Assembly (NCBI GenBank): GCA_002305685.1
Contig: DBQB01000063.1
Coordinates: forward strand, 1-50,488
DNA length: 50,488 nt
Source: Ruminococcaceae bacterium UBA1405
Lineage (GTDB): Bacteria; Bacillota; Clostridia; Oscillospirales; Ruminococcaceae
Direction of reading: 5' to 3'
The notes beneath the pieces were generated by a model. That model saw only the letters and a program-made list of their open reading frames with translations, was not told where the DNA came from and searched no databases. Shown one piece after another: positions 9,353 to 17,068 of the stretch. Both the position numbers and the translations under genes were made by a program. The first letter of the stretch is position 1. Each line of letters starts with the position of its first letter.

Positions 9353-9523
9353 TTACGGCTCTCTTGGGATCATCTCAAAGATCACCAATAGAATCCCGAT
9401 CACAGGAAGGAAGAAGCCGACAACCTGCAAAATGCCCCAATCTGCCAAAACGGATGCGTAGAACAGGAAGAAGCCAAACAGAATCAGAGCAATTCCCAAA
9501 AGCATTTTTTTGATGGACTTCAT
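9353..9523 (-). CDS. Small membrane protein, 56 residues, function unknown
   Basis: The short reading frame begins MKSIKKMLLGIALILFGFFL and ends IFEMIPREP. It has a positively charged N-terminus, two hydrophobic segments (about residues 7-26 and 34-50) split by a short polar turn, and a GGAAAGG site before the ATG at 9523. A TTGAGG-17-TAAAAT promoter lies upstream. It resembles the many two-helix small membrane proteins of Bacillota, but I do not recognise a family. Confidence 0.6.
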   Translation of the reverse strand: MKSIKKMLLGIALILFGFFLFYASVLADWGILQVVGFFLPVIGILLVIFEMIPREP

Positions 9524-9589
9524 AGATTTTTCCTTTCCGCCGCTCAGAGATGAACGACCTTATGTTTTATAAAGTCTGGGTTTTTCTAT

Positions 9590-9618
9590 ATTTTATCATC
9601 TTTCATCGAATCCCTCAA
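9590..9618 (-). promoter_or_regulatory. Probable promoter for the small membrane protein
   Basis: On the minus strand TTGAGG (9618-9613), a 17-base spacer and TAAAAT (9595-9590), about 65 bases before the ATG at 9523. Confidence 0.5.
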
Positions 9619-9623
9619 GACAG

Positions 9624-9662
9624 TCAGCCCTTCCGTCCGGTTTTGCCGGACGGAAGGGCTGA
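9624..9662 (-). terminator. Hairpin after csoR, probable terminator
   Basis: A 17-bp perfect stem (9624-9640 with 9646-9662) lies just past the csoR stop. It lacks a good T run in the minus direction, so termination is inferred from position and stem strength. Confidence 0.5.
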
Positions 9663-9673
9663 AATTTGGTCCG

Positions 9674-9937
9674 TTATCTGCTCATCTTTTCCAGAATGCG
9701 CACCAGTTCCTCGATCTTTCCCTGGGCATCCCCCTGTTCCACCGCCTGCTGCACACAGTGGCGCAGATGAGCGGTGAGTACCTCACGGTTGGCTTTGCGC
9801 AACAGCGCTTCCACCGCCAACAGCTGGTTGGAGATGTCCACGCAATACCGGTCCTCCTCCACCATCTTTAACAGTGCATCCAGCTGCCCCCGGGCCGTTT
9901 TCAATAAGCGGCTCACCTGAGCCTTATCCGCCTGCAT
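9674..9937 (-). CDS. csoR: Copper-sensing repressor CsoR
   Basis: All-helical Cu(I)-responsive repressor of the CsoR/RcnR family, 87 residues. The ligand set Cys32, His57 and Cys61 has the same 25- and 4-residue spacing as in characterised CsoR, which favours copper over the nickel, formaldehyde or persulfide sensors of the family. The ATG lies 6 bases after the copA stop, so it is the distal gene of a copA-csoR operon. The palindrome at 12591-12629 is its likely operator, giving autoregulation. Confidence 0.9.
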   Translation of the reverse strand: MQADKAQVSRLLKTARGQLDALLKMVEEDRYCVDISNQLLAVEALLRKANREVLTAHLRHCVQQAVEQGDAQGKIEELVRILEKMSR

Positions 9938-9943
9938 CCGCGA

Positions 9944-10174
9944 TCACCCAAGAAGGCCCTTTTTCAGCGTCACCGATACCGGTTCAAATCCGGCGTCGGT
10001 CACTGCCTTTTTCAGCGCTTCATCGCTGACCTCCCGATCCATACGGACGGTAGCAGTCTTTTTCTCCAAATTCACCTTTGCCTCAGTGACGCCCTCCACC
10101 TGGGACAACGCCTTCTCCACAGAGGCCTGGCAATGAGCACAGTGCATTCCCTCTACAACTACGATCTTTTTCAT
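9944..10174 (-). CDS. copZ: Possible free CopZ copper chaperone from internal initiation in copA
   Basis: The last 76 codons of copA form a complete HMA copper chaperone (MKKIVVVEGMHCAHC at its start). Directly before the in-frame ATG at 10174 is AAGGAGAGG with eight bases to the start codon, as good as the sites of true genes here. The same bases encode the Q-G-E-E-N linker. A stand-alone CopZ could hand Cu(I) to CopA and CsoR. This is inferred from the site alone; if unused, the domain exists only as the CopA tail. Confidence 0.5.
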   Translation of the reverse strand: MKKIVVVEGMHCAHCQASVEKALSQVEGVTEAKVNLEKKTATVRMDREVSDEALKKAVTDAGFEPVSVTLKKGLLG

Positions 10175-12556
10175 AACATTTTCCTCTCCTTGTGTTGGAT
10201 TATCGATTTCATCTGTTGGTTGTTCCTGTATCTGGGGCGCAGGGGCAGGATCGGCGGCGGAAGAAGGTTTGGCCGTAAAAGAAGGTTTAAACCAGCGCAG
10301 CCGCAGCGCGTTGGTTACCACGCAAACCGAACTCATACTCATCGCTGCCGCTCCGAACATGGGATTAAGCTTCCATCCCAGAACCGAATAGAACACCCCC
10401 GCTGCCAGCGGGATGCCGATGCAGTTGTAGAAAAAAGCCCAAAACAGGTTCATCCGGATGTTGCGGATCACGGCACGGCTCAGGGAGATGGCGGTCACCG
10501 CATCCAGCAGATCGCTTTTCATCAGCACCACATCCGCCGACTCCATCGCCACATCGGTACCTGCGCCAATGGCAATGCCCACGTCCGCCCTGGCAAGGGC
10601 CGGGGCATCGTTGATACCATCGCCAATCATGGCAACCTTCTTTCCACTTTCCTGCAAAAGCCGGATCTCCCGCTCCTTATCCTGGGGCAGCACATCCGAA
10701 ACGGTGCGGCTCACCCCAACCTGGCGGCCGATGGCCTGCGCGGTGCGCTGGTTATCGCCGGTCAGCATCACCACCTCGATCCCCATACGGGTCAGCTCCT
10801 CCACCGCCTGACGGCTGGTGGGTTTCACCACATCGGCCACGGCAATCAGTCCTGCGGCCTTTGCGCCGTAGGCAAAGTACAGCGGGGTTTTTCCGCCCAG
10901 CGACAAGGCTTCCCCCTGTTCTTCCAGATCTCCCAGCGCGATCCCGTTTTCTTTCATCATCGCGGCATTGCCAGCCAGACAGGGAACCCCGTCCACCGTC
11001 GCGGATATTCCACGGCCGGACACCGCCTGAAAATTTTCCACCGGGCGCACCGCAAGGGAGAGCTCTTTGGCCCGCTCCAGAATTGCTTCCGCCAACGGAT
11101 GTTCCGAAGGCTGTTCCAGAGAAGCGGCAAGGGACAACAATCCCTGCTCCCCCGAGGCAAAATCCTTCGCTGCCACACACTCCGTCACCTTGGGTTTGCC
11201 CTGGGTGATGGTACCGGTCTTATCCAGCACCACCGTCTGAACGGTGTGGGCGTGCTCCAGCGCCTCCGCCGACTTAAACAGCACTCCGTACTCTGCCCCT
11301 TTTCCGGTACCCACCATAATGGCGACCGGCGTAGCAAGGCCCAGGGCACAGGGACAGGAGATCACCAGCACCGCAATGCCGATGGAGAGGGCAAACTCCA
11401 GCGTTTGGCCCAAAAGCAGCCAAACCACAAAGGCAATGAGGGCGATGGCCATCACCACCGGCACAAACACTCCGCTGATGCGGTCCGCCAACTTGGCGAT
11501 GGGCGCCTTGGAATTGCCCGCTTCCTCCACCAAGCGGATGATCTGAGAGAGGGTGGTATCATCCCCTACCTTCTGGGCTTTGAAGGTGAAATAGCCGGCT
11601 TTGTTGACGGTGGCGGCAATGACGGCGTCCCCCGGCTGTTTTTCCACCGGGATGCTCTCGCCGGTGATGGCTGATTCATCCACCGAGGAGGAGCCGGATA
11701 CAATCAGCCCATCCACCGGAATCCGCTGCCCTGGCCGCACTGCCAGCAGATCGTCCACCTTCACCTGTTCCACCGGGATTTCCCGTTCCACTCCATCCCG
11801 AATCACCGTTGCGGTTTTGGGGGCAAGATCCATCAGCCGGGCAATGGCTTCTCCGGTCTTTCCCTTGGAGCGGGTCTCCAAAAATTTACCCAGGGTAATC
11901 AGGGTCAAAATGGTGGCGGCAGACTCAAAATAGAGATCCATATGATACTGCGCTACCAAATCCCAATCCCCGTGGCCCATCCCGTATCCCATCCGATAGA
12001 TGGCAAACACACCATAAATCACAGCGGCAGCGGAACCCACAGCGATCAGGGAATCCATATTGGGGGCGCGATGCCACAGCGCGCCAAACCCTTTTTGGTA
12101 ATATTTGCGGTTTACATACATGACCGGCAGGCAGAGAAGAAGCTGGGTCAAACCGTAAGCGATGGCGTTTTCCATACCGCTGAGAAAGCCGGGCAAAGGC
12201 AGCCCCATCATATGTCCCATGGAAAGATAGAACAGCGGAAGGAAAAAGACAAATGAGACAACCAGCCGACGCTTCATCTGCTCAATCTCCTGTTGGGCAA
12301 GCTCGGCGGCGGACTCCCGTGCCGAAGGCTTTCCAACTGCTGCGCTCTCTTCGGTCAAGGCGCCGTATCCGGCGTTTTTTACCGAATCGATGATACACTG
12401 TTCTCCGGTGACATTTTCATCGTAATCCACCGTCATGGAATTGGAAAGCAAATTGACCTGTACCTGCGTTACTCCTTCTACCTGCTTTACCGCCTTTTCC
12501 ACTCTGGCGGAACAGGCAGCGCAGCTCATACCGGTCACCTGAAATTTCTGATGCAA
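9944..12556 (-). CDS. copA: Cu(I)-exporting P1B-type ATPase CopA with C-terminal CopZ-like domain
   Basis: Membrane copper-efflux ATPase of 870 residues. An N-terminal HMA domain carries GMSCAACS. The catalytic core shows TGES, the CPC ion site in ISCPCALGLATP, DKTGTIT with the phosphorylated Asp, GDNQRTAQ and GDGINDAPALA. A Pro/Ala-rich linker then leads into a complete second HMA domain with GMHCAHC. The TTG at 12556 is chosen as the start because AAAGGAGG lies seven bases upstream; the open frame continues upstream only through the operator and promoter. A ribosome-binding site inside the linker suggests free CopZ is also made. Confidence 0.92.
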   Translation of the reverse strand: MHQKFQVTGMSCAACSARVEKAVKQVEGVTQVQVNLLSNSMTVDYDENVTGEQCIIDSVKNAGYGALTEESAAVGKPSARESAAELAQQEIEQMKRRLVVSFVFFLPLFYLSMGHMMGLPLPGFLSGMENAIAYGLTQLLLCLPVMYVNRKYYQKGFGALWHRAPNMDSLIAVGSAAAVIYGVFAIYRMGYGMGHGDWDLVAQYHMDLYFESAATILTLITLGKFLETRSKGKTGEAIARLMDLAPKTATVIRDGVEREIPVEQVKVDDLLAVRPGQRIPVDGLIVSGSSSVDESAITGESIPVEKQPGDAVIAATVNKAGYFTFKAQKVGDDTTLSQIIRLVEEAGNSKAPIAKLADRISGVFVPVVMAIALIAFVVWLLLGQTLEFALSIGIAVLVISCPCALGLATPVAIMVGTGKGAEYGVLFKSAEALEHAHTVQTVVLDKTGTITQGKPKVTECVAAKDFASGEQGLLSLAASLEQPSEHPLAEAILERAKELSLAVRPVENFQAVSGRGISATVDGVPCLAGNAAMMKENGIALGDLEEQGEALSLGGKTPLYFAYGAKAAGLIAVADVVKPTSRQAVEELTRMGIEVVMLTGDNQRTAQAIGRQVGVSRTVSDVLPQDKEREIRLLQESGKKVAMIGDGINDAPALARADVGIAIGAGTDVAMESADVVLMKSDLLDAVTAISLSRAVIRNIRMNLFWAFFYNCIGIPLAAGVFYSVLGWKLNPMFGAAAMSMSSVCVVTNALRLRWFKPSFTAKPSSAADPAPAPQIQEQPTDEIDNPTQGEENVMKKIVVVEGMHCAHCQASVEKALSQVEGVTEAKVNLEKKTATVRMDREVSDEALKKAVTDAGFEPVSVTLKKGLLG

Positions 12557-12590
12557 AACATTCCCTCCTTTGCGAAACTGCAAAGCAACT

Positions 12591-12629
12591 GTCGTACCCC
12601 CCCCTCCCCCCGGGGAGGGGGGGTACGAC
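12591..12629 (-). promoter_or_regulatory. CsoR-type operator upstream of copA
   Basis: A long inverted repeat with GTCGTACCCC and GGGGTACGAC ends around a C- and G-run centre, with one extra base in one arm. TACCCC/GGGGTA half-sites in GC-rich palindromes are the known CsoR recognition pattern. It lies immediately downstream of the -10 element, covering the transcription start. Confidence 0.85.
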
Positions 12630-12632
12630 CAT

Positions 12633-12661
12633 ATTGTACAACACGACGGAAGGATTGTCAA
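12633..12661 (-). promoter_or_regulatory. Promoter of the copA-csoR operon
   Basis: On the minus strand TTGACA (12661-12656), a 17-base spacer, then TACAAT (12638-12633). The CsoR-type palindrome begins four bases beyond the -10. Confidence 0.9.
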
Positions 12662-12820
12662 GGCTCCAATATTTTCGTATCCGTGACGAAAAACCATTTT
12701 ATCTCATCATCTTTGCGGCAGACAGAACCTTCTCACAGCCTTTGCAGAAAACGTTTCTTCTCATTTGGCCCCCGGAAGCCGCTCCATCCGGCGCAAGACC
12801 GATACCCTGCTCCGCCGCAA

Positions 12821-12878
12821 AACAAAAAGAGATCCAAAACCCTTCCAGGACGTCGCCACTGGAAAAGCTTTGGATCTC
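12821..12878 (-). terminator. Terminator after the HAD phosphatase gene
   Basis: GAGATCCAAA (12829-12838) pairs with TTTGGATCTC (12869-12878), with an inner CTTCCAG/CTGGAA pairing. In the minus direction the stem ends in TTTTTGTTTT. Confidence 0.8.
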
Positions 12879-12918
12879 CTAAGATTCATGAAAAACGTCT
12901 ATCGTATCGGTCCGGTCA

Positions 12919-13611
12919 TTACCGGCTGAGCGCCATCGCAAGCTGCTGGGCATCATCACAAATCACATCCGCACCCTGCGCTTCCAACGCCTGCCGGGGA
13001 CGAAACCCCCAGGAAACGCCCACCCCATAGACCCCTGCATTCTGCGCGGTCTGGATATCTGTTTGGGAATCCCCCACATAAGCGGTGGACGCTGGGGAAG
13101 CGCCCAGCTGCCGGATGGCATCCAAAAGGGCGGTGGGATCCGGTTTTTTGGGGATCCCGGCACGATCCCCCCACACCAGATCAAAGAGGCCGGGAAATAG
13201 CTCTTGACAGATGGTCACCGCCGCATCATGAGGTTTATTGGAGAGCACTCCCAAGGAAACACCGGAATTTTTCAGCGTTTGCAACATAGGGAGGATGCCG
13301 TCATACACTCGGGTTTTGACGGTGAGGCGCCGGGAATACTCCTGTTTATACAGCTGTAAAATACGCTCTGCTTCCTCTTCGGAGGCTTGAGGGGGAAGGT
13401 TGCGGGAGATCAGCAGCGCCGCCCCGTTTCCCACCGCCTGGCGGATCTGTTCCAGATTGCGCAGCGGATAGCTCTCCCGGGCAAACACGGCGTTGACGCT
13501 GTCCAGCATATCTTCCAAAGAATCGATCAAGGTGCCGTCCATATCAAAGATAACCGCCTGAAACCGCAAGATTTTCACCTTCCATCCCATTTTGAGATCC
13601 GAGCCAGACAT
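12919..13611 (-). CDS. HAD-family phosphatase, phosphoglycolate phosphatase-like
   Basis: Predicted small-molecule phosphatase of 230 residues. HAD motif I is FDMDGTLIDS, motif II contains VLSNKPH, motif III the KKPDP lysine, and motif IV GDSQTDIQ. The alpha-helical cap between motifs I and II puts it in the Gph/PgmB-like subgroup. Substrate cannot be read from sequence; 2-phosphoglycolate or a sugar phosphate are usual. The ATG at 13611 is eight bases after the aminopeptidase stop, with AAAGGA further upstream; an alternative ATG lies at 13590. Confidence 0.85.
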   Translation of the reverse strand: MSGSDLKMGWKVKILRFQAVIFDMDGTLIDSLEDMLDSVNAVFARESYPLRNLEQIRQAVGNGAALLISRNLPPQASEEEAERILQLYKQEYSRRLTVKTRVYDGILPMLQTLKNSGVSLGVLSNKPHDAAVTICQELFPGLFDLVWGDRAGIPKKPDPTALLDAIRQLGASPASTAYVGDSQTDIQTAQNAGVYGVGVSWGFRPRQALEAQGADVICDDAQQLAMALSR

Positions 13612-13619
13612 ATGCTCGC

Positions 13620-15032
13620 TTATTCCTTTCTGGCAAAAGCCAAAAACGCACGGTAGGTGCTGTAAAGATCGATCTTGGAAATCACTTCAAACGGTGCGTG
13701 CATCGAGAGCACCGGGACTCCCAGGTCCACCGTCTCCACATCCAGCTCGGCAATGAATTTGGCAACAGTACCGCCGCCGCCTACATCCACCTTGCCCAGC
13801 TCGCCGGTCTGCCAGAGCACCTCTTCCTCGTCCAGCATCGCCCGCACCCAAGCCATATATTCCGCGGAGGCGTCGTTGGTGCCATACTTTCCGCCGGAAC
13901 CGGTATACTTGGTGATTACAACGCCGTGATTGAGCTGCGCGGTGTTATCTTTGGCCGTCACATCCGGATAGGTGGGATCAAAAGCGCAGTTGACGTCAGC
14001 GGAAAGACATTTGGAAGCAGAGAGCACCCGATGTCCCGGAATTCCAAAAGGCTGCGCCAGATCATCGATAAAGTAGCGCAAAAACGCCGACTTCATGCCG
14101 GTATTTCCGTCGCTTCCGATTTCCTCCTTGTCGGCGAAGATGGTGACGTGGGTGGTTTGTGGGGTGGGGGCGTCGATTGCCGCCATCATGGAGGTGTAGG
14201 CACAAACCTTATCGTCGTGGCCGTAACCGCCCAGCATACTGCCATCCAATCCCACCTCCCGAACCGGACCAGCGGGAACCATGGTCAATTCCGCAGAAAG
14301 GAAATCTCCCTCCGTAACACCGTACTTTTCAAAAAGCAGCCGCAACACATTGAGCTTCACCTTTTCACTGGCCTTGTCATCCTTAAAGGGCAAGGTTCCT
14401 ACCAGGACGTTGAAGTTTTCTGCGTCAAAAGCCTTATGGGCCGGTTTGGTCTGCTGGGCATCGGCCAGATGGGGCAGCAGATCGGTGATACAGAATACCG
14501 GATCGGAGGCGTCCTCTCCGATGGTCACCTTTACGGTGCTGCCATCCTTACGGCAGATCACCCCGTGCAGAGCCAGCGGCACGGTAGGCCAGTGAAATTT
14601 TTTGATGCCACCGTAATAATGGGTTTTGAAAAGTGCAAAACCGCTGTCCTCCATCAGGGGATGGGGTTTGAGATCAATGCGGGGAGAATCCACATGGCTG
14701 GCCATGATATGTACGCCCTGTTGGATGGGATTTTTGCCGATGGTGGCAAAGACCAGCGCTTTTCCCCGGTTGTTCTGGTATACTTTGTCACCCGGTGCAT
14801 ACCGAATTCCCGGAACAAAGGGTTGATATCCTTTTTCCTGCAAAATCCGGACGGCAGCTTCCACAGCCTCCCGCTCCGTTTTGGCATGGCTGAGAAACTC
14901 CTTATATCCCACGGCGAAATCTTCCGCCTGCTGATACTGCTGATGAGAAAAACACTCAGCGCCATCCACCTGTTCATAACACAGCTGCTTGGAAAGCTGT
15001 TCTCCTTTGGTCAATTGTTCATCCTTCTGCAT
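13620..15032 (-). CDS. M18 family zinc aminopeptidase
   Basis: Cytosolic dinuclear-zinc aminopeptidase of the M18 (aspartyl aminopeptidase/aminopeptidase I) family, 470 residues. Metal-site motifs are visible: SHVDSPRIDLK, GYGHDDKVCAY, DKEEIGSDGNTG and LNHGVVITKYTG. The ATG at 15032 has AAAGGAG upstream; a 12-codon longer frame does not. Length and motif order are typical of clostridial members. It is cotranscribed with the downstream HAD phosphatase. Confidence 0.93.
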   Translation of the reverse strand: MQKDEQLTKGEQLSKQLCYEQVDGAECFSHQQYQQAEDFAVGYKEFLSHAKTEREAVEAAVRILQEKGYQPFVPGIRYAPGDKVYQNNRGKALVFATIGKNPIQQGVHIMASHVDSPRIDLKPHPLMEDSGFALFKTHYYGGIKKFHWPTVPLALHGVICRKDGSTVKVTIGEDASDPVFCITDLLPHLADAQQTKPAHKAFDAENFNVLVGTLPFKDDKASEKVKLNVLRLLFEKYGVTEGDFLSAELTMVPAGPVREVGLDGSMLGGYGHDDKVCAYTSMMAAIDAPTPQTTHVTIFADKEEIGSDGNTGMKSAFLRYFIDDLAQPFGIPGHRVLSASKCLSADVNCAFDPTYPDVTAKDNTAQLNHGVVITKYTGSGGKYGTNDASAEYMAWVRAMLDEEEVLWQTGELGKVDVGGGGTVAKFIAELDVETVDLGVPVLSMHAPFEVISKIDLYSTYRAFLAFARKE

Positions 15033-15245
15033 CGATAAAACTCCTTTCTGGATTGGAAAAACGATCAAAAATCAGATACTGGTACGGCAGAATTTTTTGA
15101 CGGCAAAAATCTATTATCTCTAAACATGAAATTGCACAGACAAAGCGGGTTTTGTTGCCTTCTGCGCAGTATTGCCATGCAGGATTATCCCATAAATATG
15201 ACGTTTCGTCAACCAAAGGCCTGTTTCACATCGATCAAAAAATTT

Positions 15246-15530
15246 TCAGGCGCTTTGATTGGATTCCTTTTTCAGAAATTTTTTCTTCTTTTCCTGAGCT
15301 TGCAGTTCACTGATAGACTGCTCCAGCTGCTGTAATTCCTCCCGAAGGGTGGTGATCTCAGCGGTATAACTGTTAAAATAACGCACATCCTCTGAGTTGA
15401 TCTCCTGATTTTTATATAAACTCTCCACAATCGCGAATTCGGAACGACGACGCTTCTTTTCTATCTCTGTAATATTTTTCAACACAGTACTGCGTACCTT
15501 TTCCATCCGTTTCATTTTAAAAGATTTCAT
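15246..15530 (-). CDS. Small basic coiled-coil protein, unknown (paralogue of the protein at 16703-16918)
   Basis: The 94 residues comprise a Lys/Arg-rich N-terminus (MKSFKMKRMEK), a predicted helix, a central NQEINSEDVRYFNSY stretch, a heptad-like Leu/Glu helix (LREELQQLEQ) and a basic tail. There is no signal peptide or membrane segment. The ATG overlaps the glycosyltransferase stop in ATGA, with GAGGGGG upstream, so translation is coupled. The central and C-terminal parts align by eye with the small protein on the other side of the glycosyltransferase. No function is recognised. Confidence 0.75.
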   Translation of the reverse strand: MKSFKMKRMEKVRSTVLKNITEIEKKRRRSEFAIVESLYKNQEINSEDVRYFNSYTAEITTLREELQQLEQSISELQAQEKKKKFLKKESNQSA

Positions 15531-16663
15531 CGGCCATTCCCCCTCTCTTTTCTGGAGCAAATCACAGAGTCATAAATTTGCAGGGTTTCCCGGGTCACAA
15601 CATCCCAACTGTAACGGCGGGATACAAAATCAATTTGACGGATGCGGTCATGCTCATCGGTATCATTGAGCGCCTGTTCGATCCGGTCCCTCAAAATTTC
15701 AATATTTCCTCTCTGAAAATGACGGGCATACTCTTTGGATGCTTCCACGTTCTCGGAAATATCGCTTACCAAACACCTAACACCATAACTCAGCGCTTCC
15801 AAAAGGCTGATGGCCATTCCCTCGATATCGCTGGGCAACACATACAAAAAGCAGTTGCTGAACAGTTCCTCCAACACCTGCCCGGTCACAAAATCGGTCA
15901 TGAGAATCCGCGGATCCTCCTCGGCCATCTGACAAATTTTCCGCACATATTCGCTGTCACGGTTGATTTTTCCCGCAATCACCAAACGTTTATCGGTATT
16001 GATTTTTTTATAAGCTTCTATTAAATAATGCAGTCCTTTTTCAGGCACAATTCTGGCCAGAAAAAGAATATAGCTTTCCCGGCTAAGCCCCCAACGGGAA
16101 ACGATCTGCTGCGGAGGACGATACGGTAGTATGTTTACACCATTCGGAACATAGATGGCTTCCCGTCCATAAGTATCCTTAAAATAGCGCTGGTTTCCCA
16201 AAGAAAGCACTAGCAATGCATCGGAATATTTGGCCGCGTTGCGCTCCCCAAGCAAAAGATATCGAGTGGCAAATCCGCCCCACTTGGCACGCTGCCAATC
16301 CAATCCATGAATGGTGGAAACCACAGGAATTCCCAACAGTTTGGGCAAAAAAGTCATGGCACAAGGGCCTTCCGCGTGAAAATGAATCACATCATAGCCC
16401 CCGAAAACTGCCCGGATGGTTGCCAAAACCGAATACACAAAAGCATTGAGCGTTTGATGCCGAAAGGTTGGAATCTGAATGAGCCGAACCCCTTTATATT
16501 CTTTGAGAGGTTTGGCTGCCCCTTTGGCAGGAAGATCCCACCGGTTGTAGCAGTCCACCTGATGTCCCAATGCCGCCATACGCACTGCCAATTCTTCCAC
16601 AACGATTTCGACCCCTCCCTCTCTGGAGGGAACCCTTTTTTGACCAATCATTGCTATCTTCAA
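15527..16663 (-). CDS. GT4 family glycosyltransferase with N-terminal DUF1972-like region
   Basis: Predicted retaining GT-B glycosyltransferase (378 residues) using a nucleotide sugar, probably acting in surface polysaccharide synthesis. The N-terminus has the GGVEIVVEELA segment of the DUF1972/rhamnosyltransferase-like group. The C-terminal domain has FLARIVPEKGLHYLIEA and the PSDIEGMAISLLEALSYG donor-site motif. A TTG start at 16663 fits AAGGGA eight bases upstream; the next in-frame ATG would be 20 bases from that site. Donor and acceptor are unknown. It lies between two small coiled-coil genes. Confidence 0.86.
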   Translation of the reverse strand: MKIAMIGQKRVPSREGGVEIVVEELAVRMAALGHQVDCYNRWDLPAKGAAKPLKEYKGVRLIQIPTFRHQTLNAFVYSVLATIRAVFGGYDVIHFHAEGPCAMTFLPKLLGIPVVSTIHGLDWQRAKWGGFATRYLLLGERNAAKYSDALLVLSLGNQRYFKDTYGREAIYVPNGVNILPYRPPQQIVSRWGLSRESYILFLARIVPEKGLHYLIEAYKKINTDKRLVIAGKINRDSEYVRKICQMAEEDPRILMTDFVTGQVLEELFSNCFLYVLPSDIEGMAISLLEALSYGVRCLVSDISENVEASKEYARHFQRGNIEILRDRIEQALNDTDEHDRIRQIDFVSRRYSWDVVTRETLQIYDSVICSRKERGNGR

Positions 16664-16702
16664 CCAATATCCCTTCTTCCGAAGCGTCTTGGGAAAAATG
16701 CT

Positions 16703-16918
16703 CTACTCCTGTTTTTGCAGTTCACGCACTTTCTGTCGAAGTTCTCGAATGCTTTCCATATATTTATGATGATATTCCATATCTTCTTTGTCCGGCTCCT
16801 TGCCTACCAGCATCGCTTGCACGCAGGAGGATTGGGAACGGGAAAGCTTGGCTTCCAATTCCTCAATTTGACGCAGATATTGTTTGATTTTTCTTTTCCT
16901 TATCAGTTGCTTCAACAT
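16703..16918 (-). CDS. Small basic coiled-coil protein, unknown (paralogue of the protein at 15246-15530)
   Basis: The 71 residues begin MLKQLIRKRKIKQYLRQIEE. A very basic helix precedes a GKEPDKEDMEYHHKYMESI segment and a closing LRQKVRELQ helix. The ATG at 16918 has AAGGGGGG upstream. It is the first gene of a three-gene unit with the GT4 glycosyltransferase and the 94-residue paralogue. Pairing with the glycosyltransferase suggests an accessory or anchoring role, but that is inference only. Confidence 0.7.
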   Translation of the reverse strand: MLKQLIRKRKIKQYLRQIEELEAKLSRSQSSCVQAMLVGKEPDKEDMEYHHKYMESIRELRQKVRELQKQE

Positions 16919-17068
16919 AAGGCCACCCCCCTTAGAAATACAAACAGAATATCCAAACTGCCGCCGAACACGGCACAGGCACCTTTGTGATAAATCGACC
17001 GGCCCAAAAAGCAATTGTTAGACGCATCATTTTTGGTGTTTGCCATATTTTCCAATTTTATGGAATTG

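Noticed and set aside
10133..11674. A 513-codon plus-strand frame
   Set aside because: It is antisense to copA, His/Gly-rich and without motifs.
12591..12629. The C/G-rich palindrome considered as a terminator
   Set aside because: It lies between a consensus promoter and the copA start, without a T run, and matches the CsoR operator pattern.
12557..12697. An upstream extension of CopA by 47 codons
   Set aside because: It would translate the CsoR operator and promoter; the TTG at 12556 has an excellent ribosome-binding site.
16917..17049. A 44-codon minus-strand frame ahead of the first coiled-coil gene (begins MANTKNDASNN)
   Set aside because: The ribosome-binding site is weak and no family is recognised; possible leader peptide, but not supported enough to annotate.
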